Below, piece after piece: positions 54,419 to 64,000 of a DNA stretch of 64,000 nucleotides (its first letter is position 1; every line of letters starts with the position of its first letter). The position numbers and the translations under genes were made by a program. Under the pieces are notes generated by a model, which was not told the DNA's origin, made no database searches, and was given only the letters and a program-made list of their open reading frames with translations. Source of the stretch: Nemertoderma westbladi (Eukaryota; Xenacoelomorpha; Nemertodermatida; Nemertodermatidae); NCBI GenBank assembly GCA_032718475.1, contig JAUCBJ010007336.1, positions 1 to 64,000 on the forward strand. The letters run 5' to 3'.

Positions 54419-54552
54419 TTAGGCAAAACAGAAGTAGGCCTAAGCCAGTAAGCAGCTAGGCTTGTACAGTCTGCAGTCTGACAGTTGTAGCTACAATAAT
54501 TGCCGAAATGCATCGGATCGGATCGGATCGGATCGGATCGGACGGCATCTGA
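54419..54552 (-). repeat. right arm of the ~120-bp inverted repeat
   Basis: TTAGGCAAAACAGAAGTAGG through GGACGGCATCTGAC, inverse of 51721-51836. It has one more GGATC-type unit than the left arm and an 8-base addition near CCAGTAAG. The bases outside the two arms do not give a clear target duplication, so it is uncertain whether this is a transposon of ~2.8 kb or an inverted duplication. Confidence 0.7.
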
Positions 54553-54794
54553 CTATAAATGCACCCTAAATAAACGGTCACTTTACCAATTCAGGGAAAG
54601 GAGCAGGTTACTGGGTTACAGACCAGGTTACTGAGTATCCTTCGAATACTGAATACTGTACTGTGCTGTCCTAATGCATACTTAGTACTGCTCGCCTGAC
54701 TAGTGGACTTTTACTCAGACCGAGAAACTACCCCGGTAGACAGCTTTATCGATATTTTAATCACTCTCTAATATTCCAAATTTCCCCGTCCGGA

Positions 54795-54892
54795 ATGCCC
54801 AACTGGAAGGATGTTGGTGAGGCAATCCTCCGCCGCCTGGACGACCTACACGCAGGCCAAGATGAGCTGCGGAAGGAAATCAGGGAGCTCCG
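54795..54892 (+). pseudogene. 5' end of a small open frame truncated by BEL copy C
   Basis: From an ATG in CGGAATGCCC the frame encodes MPNWKDVGEAILRRLDDLHA followed by GQDELRKEIRELR, a well-formed amphipathic helix with heptad spacing. It then runs into the LTR of copy C at 54893 and stops being meaningful. The clean helix and GC-richer composition suggest a real coding start (host gene or another element's ORF). Too short to name a family. Confidence 0.4.
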
Positions 54893-55810
54893 TGTAAAAG
54901 CCTTTGCTGAATTGCCCCGTTATTTTTATTATCTTTTACATTAAAATACTCTGTAGTTGATTTAATAAGTGTAAGAGACCGTATTATTGCTGTATCGGTG
55001 TTTTTAGAGGATCTAAGACCTATTTCCTCCGTATGTGTACTGTGAAAGGCATATTTTATGATTCTATGGCAATTCGTGACGCAAAGGGGTGATAGCTACT
55101 CTTGAACAGTAGTTACTATGACTACGGTTAACAGCTGACATTCATACGTGTTGATTTCCTTTGTTCTACGGCGTCTCTCAGTTCAGTCAGCCAATTAGAG
55201 CGTTTTTGTGGCTCCTTGTACAGAAAATTTCCGAGAAATGACGCAATGCCTATGTGCAGTGTTTACATTCAGTCCTGAGCCAAAGAAAGAACGGCTTGGA
55301 AGTATTTTGTGCTTTACTGTTTTTAGTCTTACACTAGTAGGTTTAATTATAAAGGGCATATATCCTTTAACTAACGACTACCTGACTCATGGAATCACTG
55401 CTGACTGATGATCATACATCCTGACTGCTGAAACATTGCAAACTCATAACAATCAGTGTTCAGTTGTTGTTTTATACTGCTATTTACTGTCAGTTCTTCA
55501 TAATATGGTTGATGAATAATTATATTTGGAATAACGAGAAATAACCCCGAAACCCAATATTCTTGATATACGGGTGTCGGTGGTTGTCGGTGGCGTATTT
55601 AGTCAAACCCTTGATATACCGAAGGTAAGAGAGAAAGGTTACAGATAAACGATTGTGACTTATGTTAAAGTGGTTTGAAGTGAATCTAATGTTATTTGAT
55701 AGACCCTACATGAGTCAGTCTGTGTTCCTTTTATATGTGACTAAAATCAGTGAAGATTGGCAGATTAGTGTGCAGTATTGTGCAGCATTGTGTATGAGTG
55801 AGTCTGTTAA
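54893..55810 (+). repeat. 5' LTR of BEL copy C
   Basis: Homologous in inverse orientation to 14554-15338 and 34912-35731 (for example the ACTCTGTAGTTG, CCAATTAGAGCGTTTTTG and CAGTATTGTGCAGCATTGTG blocks), but more divergent and about 130 bp longer. The inner edge at ~55810 is set only by analogy with copy A. A 66-codon frame at 55208-55408 is not conserved in the other LTRs and is not called. Confidence 0.6.
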
Positions 55811-58359
55811 AGAAGCAATTCCTAAAGAATGCGCCATATATGTGAATTATAATTAAGCCATATCGTTGTGAGTAGTTTAAGTCATAACTCTGTTTATATA
55901 GATAAAGCGCCACGTCCTAAAGGAACTGTTAATATTCCCGAAGGTGAATAATATTGTCAGAGATTATATAATACTGTCAGTCGAATAATACATTAGGCTT
56001 ACATAGCAATAAAATTAAACCGTCGAACCCAATCTCCCGGGAATCTCCAGCGGGTGAATGGTCGCGCACGGATTGGTTTCGACTAGTGTAGTGAATCAAA
56101 TACTTGTCATAGACTAAAAACTGATTTAATATCTAGAAGACATCTTAATTTGGTGGGTTAAACTGCCAAAGGTCTGAAAGCGCGAACATTAAAGGATATA
56201 GCTTCTTTGTTGCAGTAAGCAATAAAGTTGAAAGTACCGGTCAACCGGTAAACCTGAACAGTACACCTGTAGGTCAGTAGGCCCAACCGCTAGAACCGGT
56301 ACTGCCGTATAAGTACACTAGTATTATTCGATTTGATTGTTGTATACCGGTAGGCTGTTTAAGAGATTAGGGACTGTACACCCCTTGTTTCTTTTGGAGC
56401 TTACTTATTTCTGTCAGTTTTATTTGTTTGTAGGCCAGTATTGAACAGAAGGCGTGTAAACCTGATCAGATTGTACAGACGATTTGTAGGCTGAGCTGTT
56501 GTCTGATTGCTGTTAAGTCCGAACGAATTGCAGTGTGTGTAGATCACCTGTCCGATTAAGTACGATTAGGCAGTAGGGGCAGCGAACGCTGTAAGGTAAT
56601 CCCCCAACTAAAGAATAAGTCGCACTACTGGGTTAGAGCGCATACTCCCTAATCATTTCGGAGTCTGCATGTCCTGTGGTTTATTTAGGCTTGAGAGTGG
56701 TCTGCCATCGTTTAGTCTGTACTTTGTTTGTGTAAGTCTGTGCGGGTAGCGTATAATTTTATTTAGATAATTTGTAGGCTGGATAGTTGTCTGGCTGTTA
56801 TTAGGTCTGAACGGATTGCCGCGTGTGTGGATCATCTGTCCGATTAAGTACGATTAGGCAGTAGGGGCAGCGAACGCTGTAAGGTAAACCCCAACTAAAG
56901 AATAAGTCGCACTACTGGGTTAGAGCGCATACTCCCTAATCATTTCGGAGTCTGCATATACCGTAGTTTGTTTAGGCTTGATAGTAGTCTGTCAGTGTTC
57001 GGTCTGTATTTTGTTTGAGTAGTTTGTACGCGTAGCGTAATATTTATTATTCAGAGTTTATGCGATTATCCGCAACATTCATTCCCCAAGTTTGTTCATA
57101 CAGTAATTGTGTTTGTTATACATACCGTTATAGTTAAATTAACCCCGGTACTACACGGGCTGCTTGGCGTAGGTAAAGACTGGTGATTTTGTGCATCGGT
57201 CACTCCAGCAGATGCCGTGGTTCTTTTAGCTGTTCAAGTATATTTAACTACTGATTATTTGTTGTACAAGTACTCGTACCTAATTTAGGGTTTAGTGTAC
57301 AGTGCTTTCCGAAGTAATTATTGTAGGCATTATATTTGTGTTGTAAAGTGGTTGATAGGCACATTCGATTAGCTCTATTAACTTCTAGGTAGGAACACTC
57401 CGTGATACATAACGTAGAACCTATAGCGATACGGCTATAGGTCGTCAGGCGGTGGTATTTTCCTATCTAGACAACGCAGTGTATTTACTACTACTTATTA
57501 TTTCAAATACCGTAGTACTCTGTCCGTTGTAATAACCGGTTATCTAACCCTTTGTTAGGCTGGTTTGTAGACTTCTTGTAAAATTACCCTAAAAATTCGT
57601 ATTTGTGTTTTTGTAAATTTTTGTGTTTATTTAGAGATTGTAATCTCAACCCAAATTGTACGTAATTTGTAGTATTAAGTAACTTAGGTAAATTAGTATT
57701 ATTTGTTTTAGTGTCCTGTACGTAACACTTCACTGAAAGCGCACCGCTTTGTGTAGTGATTACTCCCCAGAAATAATAACATTTATTTCAAACATTGACA
57801 AAACCCATTAAAAACGGGTATATATATATTATAAATCAAATCTAACGATTTATAAATCGTAGGCCTACCATACAACCATTAGGCCTCAATATCAGTTGGA
57901 TTACTGCTCAAATAACGGTAATAAAGTAAGTAAAGTAACCAAGTAACCCTAAAATTCAGAAATTCAATTATTTAAAATAATTGATATACCGGTATTCTCG
58001 ATAGGCCTATTATCTTTATTTCTATAAATTTTGGCTGAAATTATACCGGTACTTGTAATTAATTCTAGTCCAGAATTATATATACTACAAACTGTAAGCT
58101 GTATACCGGTATTCAGATAGGCCTATTATATATTTATATATATTTGTGCTAAAATTATACCGGTATTCTGTGATAAACCTAGTCTGTAATAATAGTTATA
58201 TATACTATAAGCATACCGGTATTCTAATATATTATATATATATCACGCTACACTGAGTAGCAGTAACGGTAATTAATTACTAGGCTAGCAGGTAATACTG
58301 CGTTACTAGACTTACTCAGACTGTAATACAGCAGTAGACATTCAACGGTATACATAGTC
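55811..58359 (+). repeat. leader of BEL copy C
   Basis: Inverse counterpart of 11804-14553. The ~290-bp unit (with AGAATAAGTCGCACTACTGG and TTAGAGCGCATACTCC) occurs twice, at about 56480-56770 and 56771-57060. The ATACCGGTAT-bearing units near gag lie at about 57985-58225. No gene. Confidence 0.6.
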
Positions 58360-60504
58360 ATGTCTGATACTAAGCAGAACCTGTCAGACAGTTTATTAGA
58401 TGTAACTATCTGCGACTCAGATAGAGACGTACCACTGTCTGGTCGTAAATCCAGTTCACCTCCCACTGTGAGGAAAGTCATCCCTCCAGTAGTAATAACA
58501 GAACCTAGGCTGGTCCAACATCGTAGGTCTATCATAGGCACCCAAGCTCAGGTCAAGCGGGACCAACAAGCGGCGGAACAGCAACAACCCGCTAGTCAAG
58601 AACTTATTCCTCAGCGGCCCAGCAGCTCCAGTAGTGAGGATACTGTAGAGCTGACACCCGAGAGCGGAGCAGAGATGACGGATGCAGTTTATACGGATCC
58701 CCTTCTCATCCTTCCTGCAGCCGTGCTCGCTGGGTTATTGATCGCGGTGGAAGAACACCAGATCGATTGGGCGAGAAGTCAACGGTCAACTAGAGATAGC
58801 TACGCGGGCTACACTAGTGAAGAACTGAAGTCTATTGTCGAGTCGCAATGGAACTTCCCCGGACCCGGACTCCCGTTTGATTTATCAGAAGCTGCCTGGG
58901 AAGACATACACCGGATGGGAGTAGCCAAGGAAACCATCGATCCAGCTGTGTGGAAGAGGTCCGCAGCCGGATACGCACAGGGATTCTTCAGCTCTATGGA
59001 GCGAATAGAAAAGCAACTTTTTCAACAACCTCAAGGACCTCAAGAGCAGGGATCACTGCTTTATCAAGTTAGAGAAAGAGTTCTGCGGATTAGGCTAATC
59101 TTATCCGCCTTTGAGGAGGCTTCTAAAAGAAAACAAGACACGTCGTTGCAAGTTGCCGTAAAGACTTGGTTTCAACGGGTGAGTCGCCAGGTTCAAGGAG
59201 CAGCTCAGTGGAAAGCTCAGTTGGAGGAGCGCTCAACCCATGGAGAATCAACAGACGCTACTTTTTCCCAAGTGGAAAGTGAAGCGACGGCAGAGAAACC
59301 GCATAAGAGGGATGCCATTGACATCTATCTGTCAGACTATCAGCGTTTCGTAGGTGATGAAGAGTTGCGGAGAAGACTAGATGGGCTTAGCCCTAATAGT
59401 GAAGGAGCCCAGCGTGTGTTGGATGCAATTGATGTGGATAGGTTAGCGGCGAACCAAACTAAATTCGATGAACAACTCCGCATCGCTAGAGACCAAGAAG
59501 AACAATTAAAGAAAAAACGTATAGAAGACAGAAAGATAGCAGCAGTGGCAGAGGCGGAAAGAAAAGCGACCTTGGCAGAAGCAGCGGCAGAGGCAAAAGC
59601 GGCAGCAGCAGAAGCAGAGGCAAAGGCAACAGCGGCAGCAGCAGAAGCAAAGGCAGAGGCAAAAGCGGCAGCGGCAGAGGTAAAAGCGGCAGCGGTGGCG
59701 GAAGCAGAACGGAGAGCATCTGAAGAGGCAACCCAACTAGAGTTGGAAAATCTTCAAGAGAGGCAAGACAACTTCAATAAACAGTTAACAGCTAGTAATA
59801 TGCAGATGATGAGTCGATCTACTCCCAAAAGACAGGGATATACATCATCGGAGGAAGGCGATACCACCGATACTGAAGGCAAAGGAAATAGATCTCGTCT
59901 AAGCAGACGTAAAAGAACATTCCACCGTCAGAAATTGCCTGATTTGCCTCCAGCTGTTAGAAGGCAACTAAATAACACCAACTTAGGTAGTACAGAGCCC
60001 ACAGACCAAATAATTAAAATAGAAAGACTCCCTACTATAGTAGATGAGCCTGAAATAAGTAGGCCTGTTCTTGAAATCACCCCTTCGGTGGTAGATACAC
60101 CTGTGCTCCCTGAAACTACTTCTAAATTCCCTCTGCATAGCACTAAGCTACCTGTGCCCCGTAGAACTGCCCAAGAGACAGTTCAGGTCCTGGACCCCGA
60201 GCGAAATATTCCAAATTTGTCGCCCGTTGTCCCTCGTCCGCCCGCTACAACGTTGGCGACTCCCGCTTCGGCGGTCGAATGGGTGGACGAGAGACGGCGG
60301 GGGATGGATATCCTGCTCGGACAGATGCAGGAGACTGTCCAGCAGTTCAAGGGCACAGTAAGGGAAAGTAGGCTAGAGTTGCAAGAAGTGCAGCAAAGTA
60401 TCGCGCTAGAACGCGATAAATTAGTAAATACTCAAAAAGGTATACCACCACCCTCTGTAACAATGTGTCAACCCGTTAGTATGAACGTATGTACTGAAGT
60501 ATGA
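58360..60504 (+). CDS. gag: BEL copy C Gag, N-terminal two-thirds
   Basis: 714 codons from MSDTKQNLSD, the start shared by all three copies. In order: an N-terminal Ser/Pro-rich region; a conserved helical region (residues ~110-330); an Ala/Glu/Lys tract (~395-455) encoded by GCA/GAA-rich codons and different in length and sequence from those of A and B; a basic linker (SRLSRRKRTFHRQK); a Pro-rich part; and a helix before the DUF1759-like domain. It ends at a TGA inside a short insertion (MNVCTEV) absent from B. The reading continues in the same frame at 60505, so one stop codon is the only break. Confidence 0.8.
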   Translation: MSDTKQNLSDSLLDVTICDSDRDVPLSGRKSSSPPTVRKVIPPVVITEPRLVQHRRSIIGTQAQVKRDQQAAEQQQPASQELIPQRPSSSSSEDTVELTPESGAEMTDAVYTDPLLILPAAVLAGLLIAVEEHQIDWARSQRSTRDSYAGYTSEELKSIVESQWNFPGPGLPFDLSEAAWEDIHRMGVAKETIDPAVWKRSAAGYAQGFFSSMERIEKQLFQQPQGPQEQGSLLYQVRERVLRIRLILSAFEEASKRKQDTSLQVAVKTWFQRVSRQVQGAAQWKAQLEERSTHGESTDATFSQVESEATAEKPHKRDAIDIYLSDYQRFVGDEELRRRLDGLSPNSEGAQRVLDAIDVDRLAANQTKFDEQLRIARDQEEQLKKKRIEDRKIAAVAEAERKATLAEAAAEAKAAAAEAEAKATAAAAEAKAEAKAAAAEVKAAAVAEAERRASEEATQLELENLQERQDNFNKQLTASNMQMMSRSTPKRQGYTSSEEGDTTDTEGKGNRSRLSRRKRTFHRQKLPDLPPAVRRQLNNTNLGSTEPTDQIIKIERLPTIVDEPEISRPVLEITPSVVDTPVLPETTSKFPLHSTKLPVPRRTAQETVQVLDPERNIPNLSPVVPRPPATTLATPASAVEWVDERRRGMDILLGQMQETVQQFKGTVRESRLELQEVQQSIALERDKLVNTQKGIPPPSVTMCQPVSMNVCTEV

Positions 60505-63336
60505 ACTGAAGTATTGCATGCGCAAGGTGTGGAGCCTACACGCATATATACTGCTAGCGAAGTAGAAACTCCTATAGTGAACCCTATTAAGGGTAATTAT
60601 AGACCTGTTGATAATGATATTCCCTATAGAACTGATAATAATCCGAGAAATTTATATACCGATAACTCGATATTAAATAGCACGATGGCCCAAGAAAGTT
60701 TTACGCGTCAAATGGCTAGAACCGAAGCCCGGCAAGCGGTAAAGGTTGGAGAGATCGTCAAGTTCAATGGAGATGAGATGAAATGGTTACCTTTTAATGA
60801 ATATTACAAAGATAACATACAGAGCTCTGTACTATCTAATGGAGAAAAACCTAGATACCTCATCGAGTGCTTGGAAGGATCTCCCAGGTTAATGGCGTTA
60901 AGGTTTATTGGACATCCAGACGGATTAAGACAAGTTTGGGATACACTAAACATCAGGTATGGTAATAGGAATGACATAGCTGGGTATTTGTATGCAAAAT
61001 TAATGGCGCCCCGAAAGTTTCTTAGCAGCGGGATTATAGAGTTTTCCGATGAGATTCAGGAGATCTGTAGACAATTAGATTGGCTAGGTAAGTCTCATGA
61101 ATACCAGAATTCTATGGTTGTAAGAGCCTTAGCATCTGCTTTGCCCAAGGGTGGAGTAGGTACACGCTGGGATAAGAAGGTGTTATATATGATGGAACAA
61201 CAACGACGAGACCCTACCATGACTGATCTCATGTCATTCTTAGATAGAGAAGTGAAATTACAGCTCCTAAGGCAGTCCAGAGAGAAGACATTGGAAAACA
61301 AGGTAAGTGAGAAACCCGTTTCTAGGAGAAGGGTAACACCAGTATGTTATACCGACGACGGTGAAAGCCAAACCTCTCAAGGAGAGGACAGCGGGAAAGA
61401 CACTGACAGGCCTTATTATGTCAATAAAATGCCTAAAGAACAGGTAAGTAAATCCAAGTCTCGACCCAATGACAGAAGGGAACCGGTACAAAAAACCCCT
61501 CCTACGTCTCCTAAAGGAATTCAGGTGAGAAAGCCCGAGGAAAGAACAAGTGTGCACCACATAGCACAGGTTAAAGTAAGTAACATCAAACCAAAATGTG
61601 CGCTGTGTGACGGGACCCACTATTTGAATAGGTGTGATGAATTTCTAAAGAAATCATTAACGGAGAGACGCGAAGTTATGTGGGATAAGCGGTTGTGTTA
61701 TAATTGCCTCAGACGAGGACACCAACGGCGAACCTGTAACTCCGACGCAAGGTGTGCAAAGTGCGGCGCAAATCATCATATCTTGTTGCACACGGAATTC
61801 GAACGAAACAGCCCGAGTCAGGTAAGTGAGTCCGAACTACATGTCCAATTCAGTGATGTGAACGACACTGATCAATCTGAGATGGAAGGATTCTATACGG
61901 ACGAGTTCTCCGACCAAAACGAATCCTGTTACCTAATAAACACCACCGCAGTGTATCGAGCACTCATACATGAGAAAGACACAGACAGCGACCTTACCTT
62001 AACTACTTCCGATCAACAACCCTCTTGGAAAGCGCCAACTTCCAATATAGGAATCCGAGAGTTTCCTGTGGTGCAGGTAAGGGTGCACGGACCTAAACGG
62101 AGTTATGTAGTGAACGCCCTCCTGGACTCCGGCAGCACAGGAACATTCATCGATAAAGAGCTAGCCGAAGATATATTTGCTGGACAACCCAAGTTCCAAA
62201 CTAAGCTCAACATGTTAGGCATTATGCAAGTTTGGAAATCTACAATAACAGCTGATTATTATGTAGGCGCGTTGTCCACCCCACAAGACGAACTAGGAGA
62301 ACATAGCATAAGGTCAGTGAAAATGGTGGCTATTAAGAACTTCACTACTACTCAAGCAGACCTTTATAATTGGGACGAGGATGAGAGCATCCAACATCTT
62401 AACATACCTCGATTCCAAACTGATTACCCTGGAGTGCAAATACTCATCGGCCAAAACGCGCATGAGGCGCTGGAGACATTAGAGAAACGGCCTGCTCAAC
62501 CGCAGCCCCTACAGACCTATGCGGTAAGAACTAGAGTAGGTTGGTACCTTACTGGACCTTCCCGTAGAACGCTCAGGGAAAGACTGCTTCAAGATCGCGT
62601 CTGCCAAGTGAGTGAATGGGAAGACGATACTAGTGAGGGAGACGACCCAACTGAGGGAACACCACACTCCTCAGATAATGACAATCTTAGCTCCAATGTA
62701 GATCAATGGAGATATTGCCCCAAGAAGTTTAATCCAACGGACATCGCTTCCAGAGGAGCAACTCCTCAAGAACTGACAGATACTATAGACCGGTTAGGTG
62801 AACCCGACTTCCTGAGTAAGGAGAATGAATGGCCTCCCCATCTTACTCCGACTGAGATTAGACCAGCCAAGGGAGCGGAGAAAGTTAAACCTAAAACCCG
62901 GACGGGTGGAGCGGAGTTATTTGAACCCGGGATAGATCTGTCGGTATTGCATATTGCCAGGGATGACGCCATGGATCTGGACCTCCCCACCGCGAGTGGA
63001 TCCTTCATGAAGATCAGAGAGAGCGATTGGAGCTCTGGAACATCAGACGTCTCGCAGGGACTCTCACCTCTCCTGCAGAGAGCGACGGACCACTATAGCT
63101 CCTGGAATCGGCTTTGTGACGCCGTCATATACTTTGAGCGATGTTTCTATCGTCACTATTCCAGGACGAAGAGGAAACCTGGAATTGTATTCAGGATGCA
63201 GCGACTCAATCACCCAGTCGGTCGTTTGTGTTTATCGGAAGGGAATGGAGGACTCTCCGGAAACTGTGGAAGGCAAGATTCTCTTCCCACGACCACCTCC
63301 CTAATCCTTCAAACATCTAGGGACTCCATAACGTAA
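60505..63336 (+). CDS. BEL copy C Gag C-terminus, zinc knuckles and protease with deleted pol
   Basis: 943 open codons after the in-frame TGA; the first in-frame ATG comes after the leader VLHAQGVEPTRIY. Domains: DUF1759-like region (~60740-61030), zinc knuckles (CYNCLRRGHQRRTC, ~61696-61738), protease with LLDSGSTGTFID at ~62118-62155. After PHSSDNDN the sequence jumps to DQWRYCPKKFNPTDIASRGA, skipping ~1.8 kb present in A (RT and most of RNase H). After RHYSRTKR it jumps to KPGIVFRMQRLNHPVGRLCL, skipping ~1.4 kb (integrase). Both joins preserve frame, and the end of the polyprotein is intact. It could supply Gag and protease only and would depend on other copies for reverse transcription and integration. 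Confidence 0.82.
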   Translation, partial: TEVLHAQGVEPTRIYTASEVETPIVNPIKGNYRPVDNDIPYRTDNNPRNLYTDNSILNSTMAQESFTRQMARTEARQAVKVGEIVKFNGDEMKWLPFNEYYKDNIQSSVLSNGEKPRYLIECLEGSPRLMALRFIGHPDGLRQVWDTLNIRYGNRNDIAGYLYAKLMAPRKFLSSGIIEFSDEIQEICRQLDWLGKSHEYQNSMVVRALASALPKGGVGTRWDKKVLYMMEQQRRDPTMTDLMSFLDREVKLQLLRQSREKTLENKVSEKPVSRRRVTPVCYTDDGESQTSQGEDSGKDTDRPYYVNKMPKEQVSKSKSRPNDRREPVQKTPPTSPKGIQVRKPEERTSVHHIAQVKVSNIKPKCALCDGTHYLNRCDEFLKKSLTERREVMWDKRLCYNCLRRGHQRRTCNSDARCAKCGANHHILLHTEFERNSPSQVSESELHVQFSDVNDTDQSEMEGFYTDEFSDQNESCYLINTTAVYRALIHEKDTDSDLTLTTSDQQPSWKAPTSNIGIREFPVVQVRVHGPKRSYVVNALLDSGSTGTFIDKELAEDIFAGQPKFQTKLNMLGIMQVWKSTITADYYVGALSTPQDELGEHSIRSVKMVAIKNFTTTQADLYNWDEDESIQHLNIPRFQTDYPGVQILIGQNAHEALETLEKRPAQPQPLQTYAVRTRVGWYLTGPSRRTLRERLLQDRVCQVSEWEDDTSEGDDPTEGTPHSSDNDNLSSNVDQWRYCPKKFNPTDIASRGATPQELTDTIDRLGEPDFLSKENEWPPHLTPTEIRPAKGAEKVKPKTRTGGAELFEPGIDLSVLHIARDDAMDLDLPTASGSFMKIRESDWSSGTSDVSQGLSPLLQRATDHYSSWNRLCDAVIYFERCFYRHYSRTKRKPGIVFRMQRLNHPVGRLCLSEGNGGLSGNCGRQDSLPTTTSLILQTSRDSIT

Positions 63337-64000
63337 CAACATATGGAGTGGGCGTGTGACTCTATTATTTTATATTATTTTATCATCTTTATATTTATGT
63401 ATGGATTACTATGTAATTTTATTATAATCGTTTTATTTAATTTAGTAGAATATTATTTAGCGATTATTTTGTAGAATAGTGCAATATATTCGTGTTTATT
63501 ACGTACATACTTACTTATATTATATTTAGTGCGACGGCGAAGAAATAATTATTTTTTCTCTTTCCTTACTGTCCGTATTATATTATAAATACGTAACTAC
63601 AGTAAGATGAAATGTCTGTACTTATTAAAGTACAATAAAGCCACTACTATATTTAAGTATTATTGGTAGGCAGAGTATTAGGAATGCAAAGTTCAGATCC
63701 TCGTGTCTCGGCTAAACCAAGCTCTGGGTAGACCTTGGAAACGACTTGCCTCTTCACACTGACATTGCTTCGTGCGATATTGCTCTCATACCGTATATTA
63801 AATAATACATATAGTAGCGTGATGTCCCTTTAACAGTAGCGTATAACGCAAAATAAATCTGTTAAACCCTTTGACCATCTGTAATTCTAGTCGATTAAGA
63901 TATCGCGGCACCCACCGATATACTTGAAAGACAAATTCTAGAATCAGTGGTTAACGTCCCCAGACAAGTTCTGGAATAAATCGGTGCCCATCTCAAATAT
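63337..64000 (+). repeat. post-pol spacer of BEL copy C
   Basis: Inverse counterpart of 4260-4931: AT-rich, then the CCTCGTGTCTCGGCTAAACC block at ~63700, then one hairpin unit with CCCCAGACAAGTTCTGGAAT at ~63958-63977. Runs off the window before ORF3. Confidence 0.6.

Larger units (their letters stand above)
54893..64000 (+). mobile_element. BEL/Pao LTR retrotransposon, copy C, internally deleted, runs off the window
   Basis: Same family as A and B, on the plus strand. It begins TGTAAAAGCC at 54893 as the other LTRs begin TGTAAAGGC. LTR and leader are followed by gag (58360), protease, and a pol remnant ending at 63336, then the conserved post-pol spacer up to the window end. RT, most of RNase H and the integrase core are missing through two deletions. 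ORF3 and the 3' LTR, if present, lie beyond 64000. Confidence 0.88.

Noticed and set aside
55208-55408. 66-codon frame with one hydrophobic stretch in the LTR of copy C
   Set aside because: Not present in the LTRs of A or B; no other support.

Overview
This is a window of metazoan nuclear DNA, probably from an invertebrate. Three things support that: host genes with animal orthologues (an ERGIC-53/LMAN1 cargo lectin, a CCDC150-like coiled-coil protein, remnants of a DDX1 helicase), animal-type transposons (BEL/Pao LTR elements, a THAP-domain P element, tRNA-derived SINEs), and AT-rich, repeat-filled intergenic DNA. Phylum and species cannot be fixed from the sequence alone. The palindromes TACCGGTA and AGGCCT recur everywhere.

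Layout. 1-15.3 kb: BEL/Pao copy A on the minus strand, with both long terminal repeats, a complete 1,793-codon zinc knuckle-protease-RT-RNase H-integrase frame, a broken gag, and extra zinc-knuckle reading frames (ORF3) downstream of pol. 15.6-17.8 kb: a long WD40-repeat coding region, plus strand, broken by one missing base. 18.4-21.1 kb: SINEs of two kinds. 21.1-35.7 kb: BEL copy B, minus strand, a multiply mutated relative of A that has lost its 3' LTR. 36.1-36.5 kb: a small MITE-like element. 37.3-41.3 kb: a CCDC150-like gene in two visible exons. 42.4-46.1 kb: two striking minisatellites, open in several frames by composition only. 46.5-48.0 kb: an intronless LMAN1/ERGIC-53 gene on the minus strand. 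48.2-51.6 kb: a structurally intact P element inserted about 250 bp upstream of the lectin start codon. 51.7-54.6 kb: a pair of ~120 bp inverted arms enclosing an intronless, frameshifted DDX1 N-terminal fragment. 54.8 kb: a short host-like reading frame cut by BEL copy C, which runs plus-strand to the end of the window and keeps Gag and protease but has lost RT, most of RNase H and the integrase core.

The three BEL copies are one family and can be compared directly. B and C show what A's gag lost; A shows what C's pol lost. The family is unusually large (about 15.3 kb in A), has a long leader full of tandem repeats, and carries a post-pol ORF without envelope features. It also has a cluster of near-perfect 5' splice-donor sequences, all in one codon phase, across the nucleocapsid-protease segment. 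The donor array, ORF3, the frame-preserving deletions in C, the intact P element and the DDX1 retrocopy are the best leads here.
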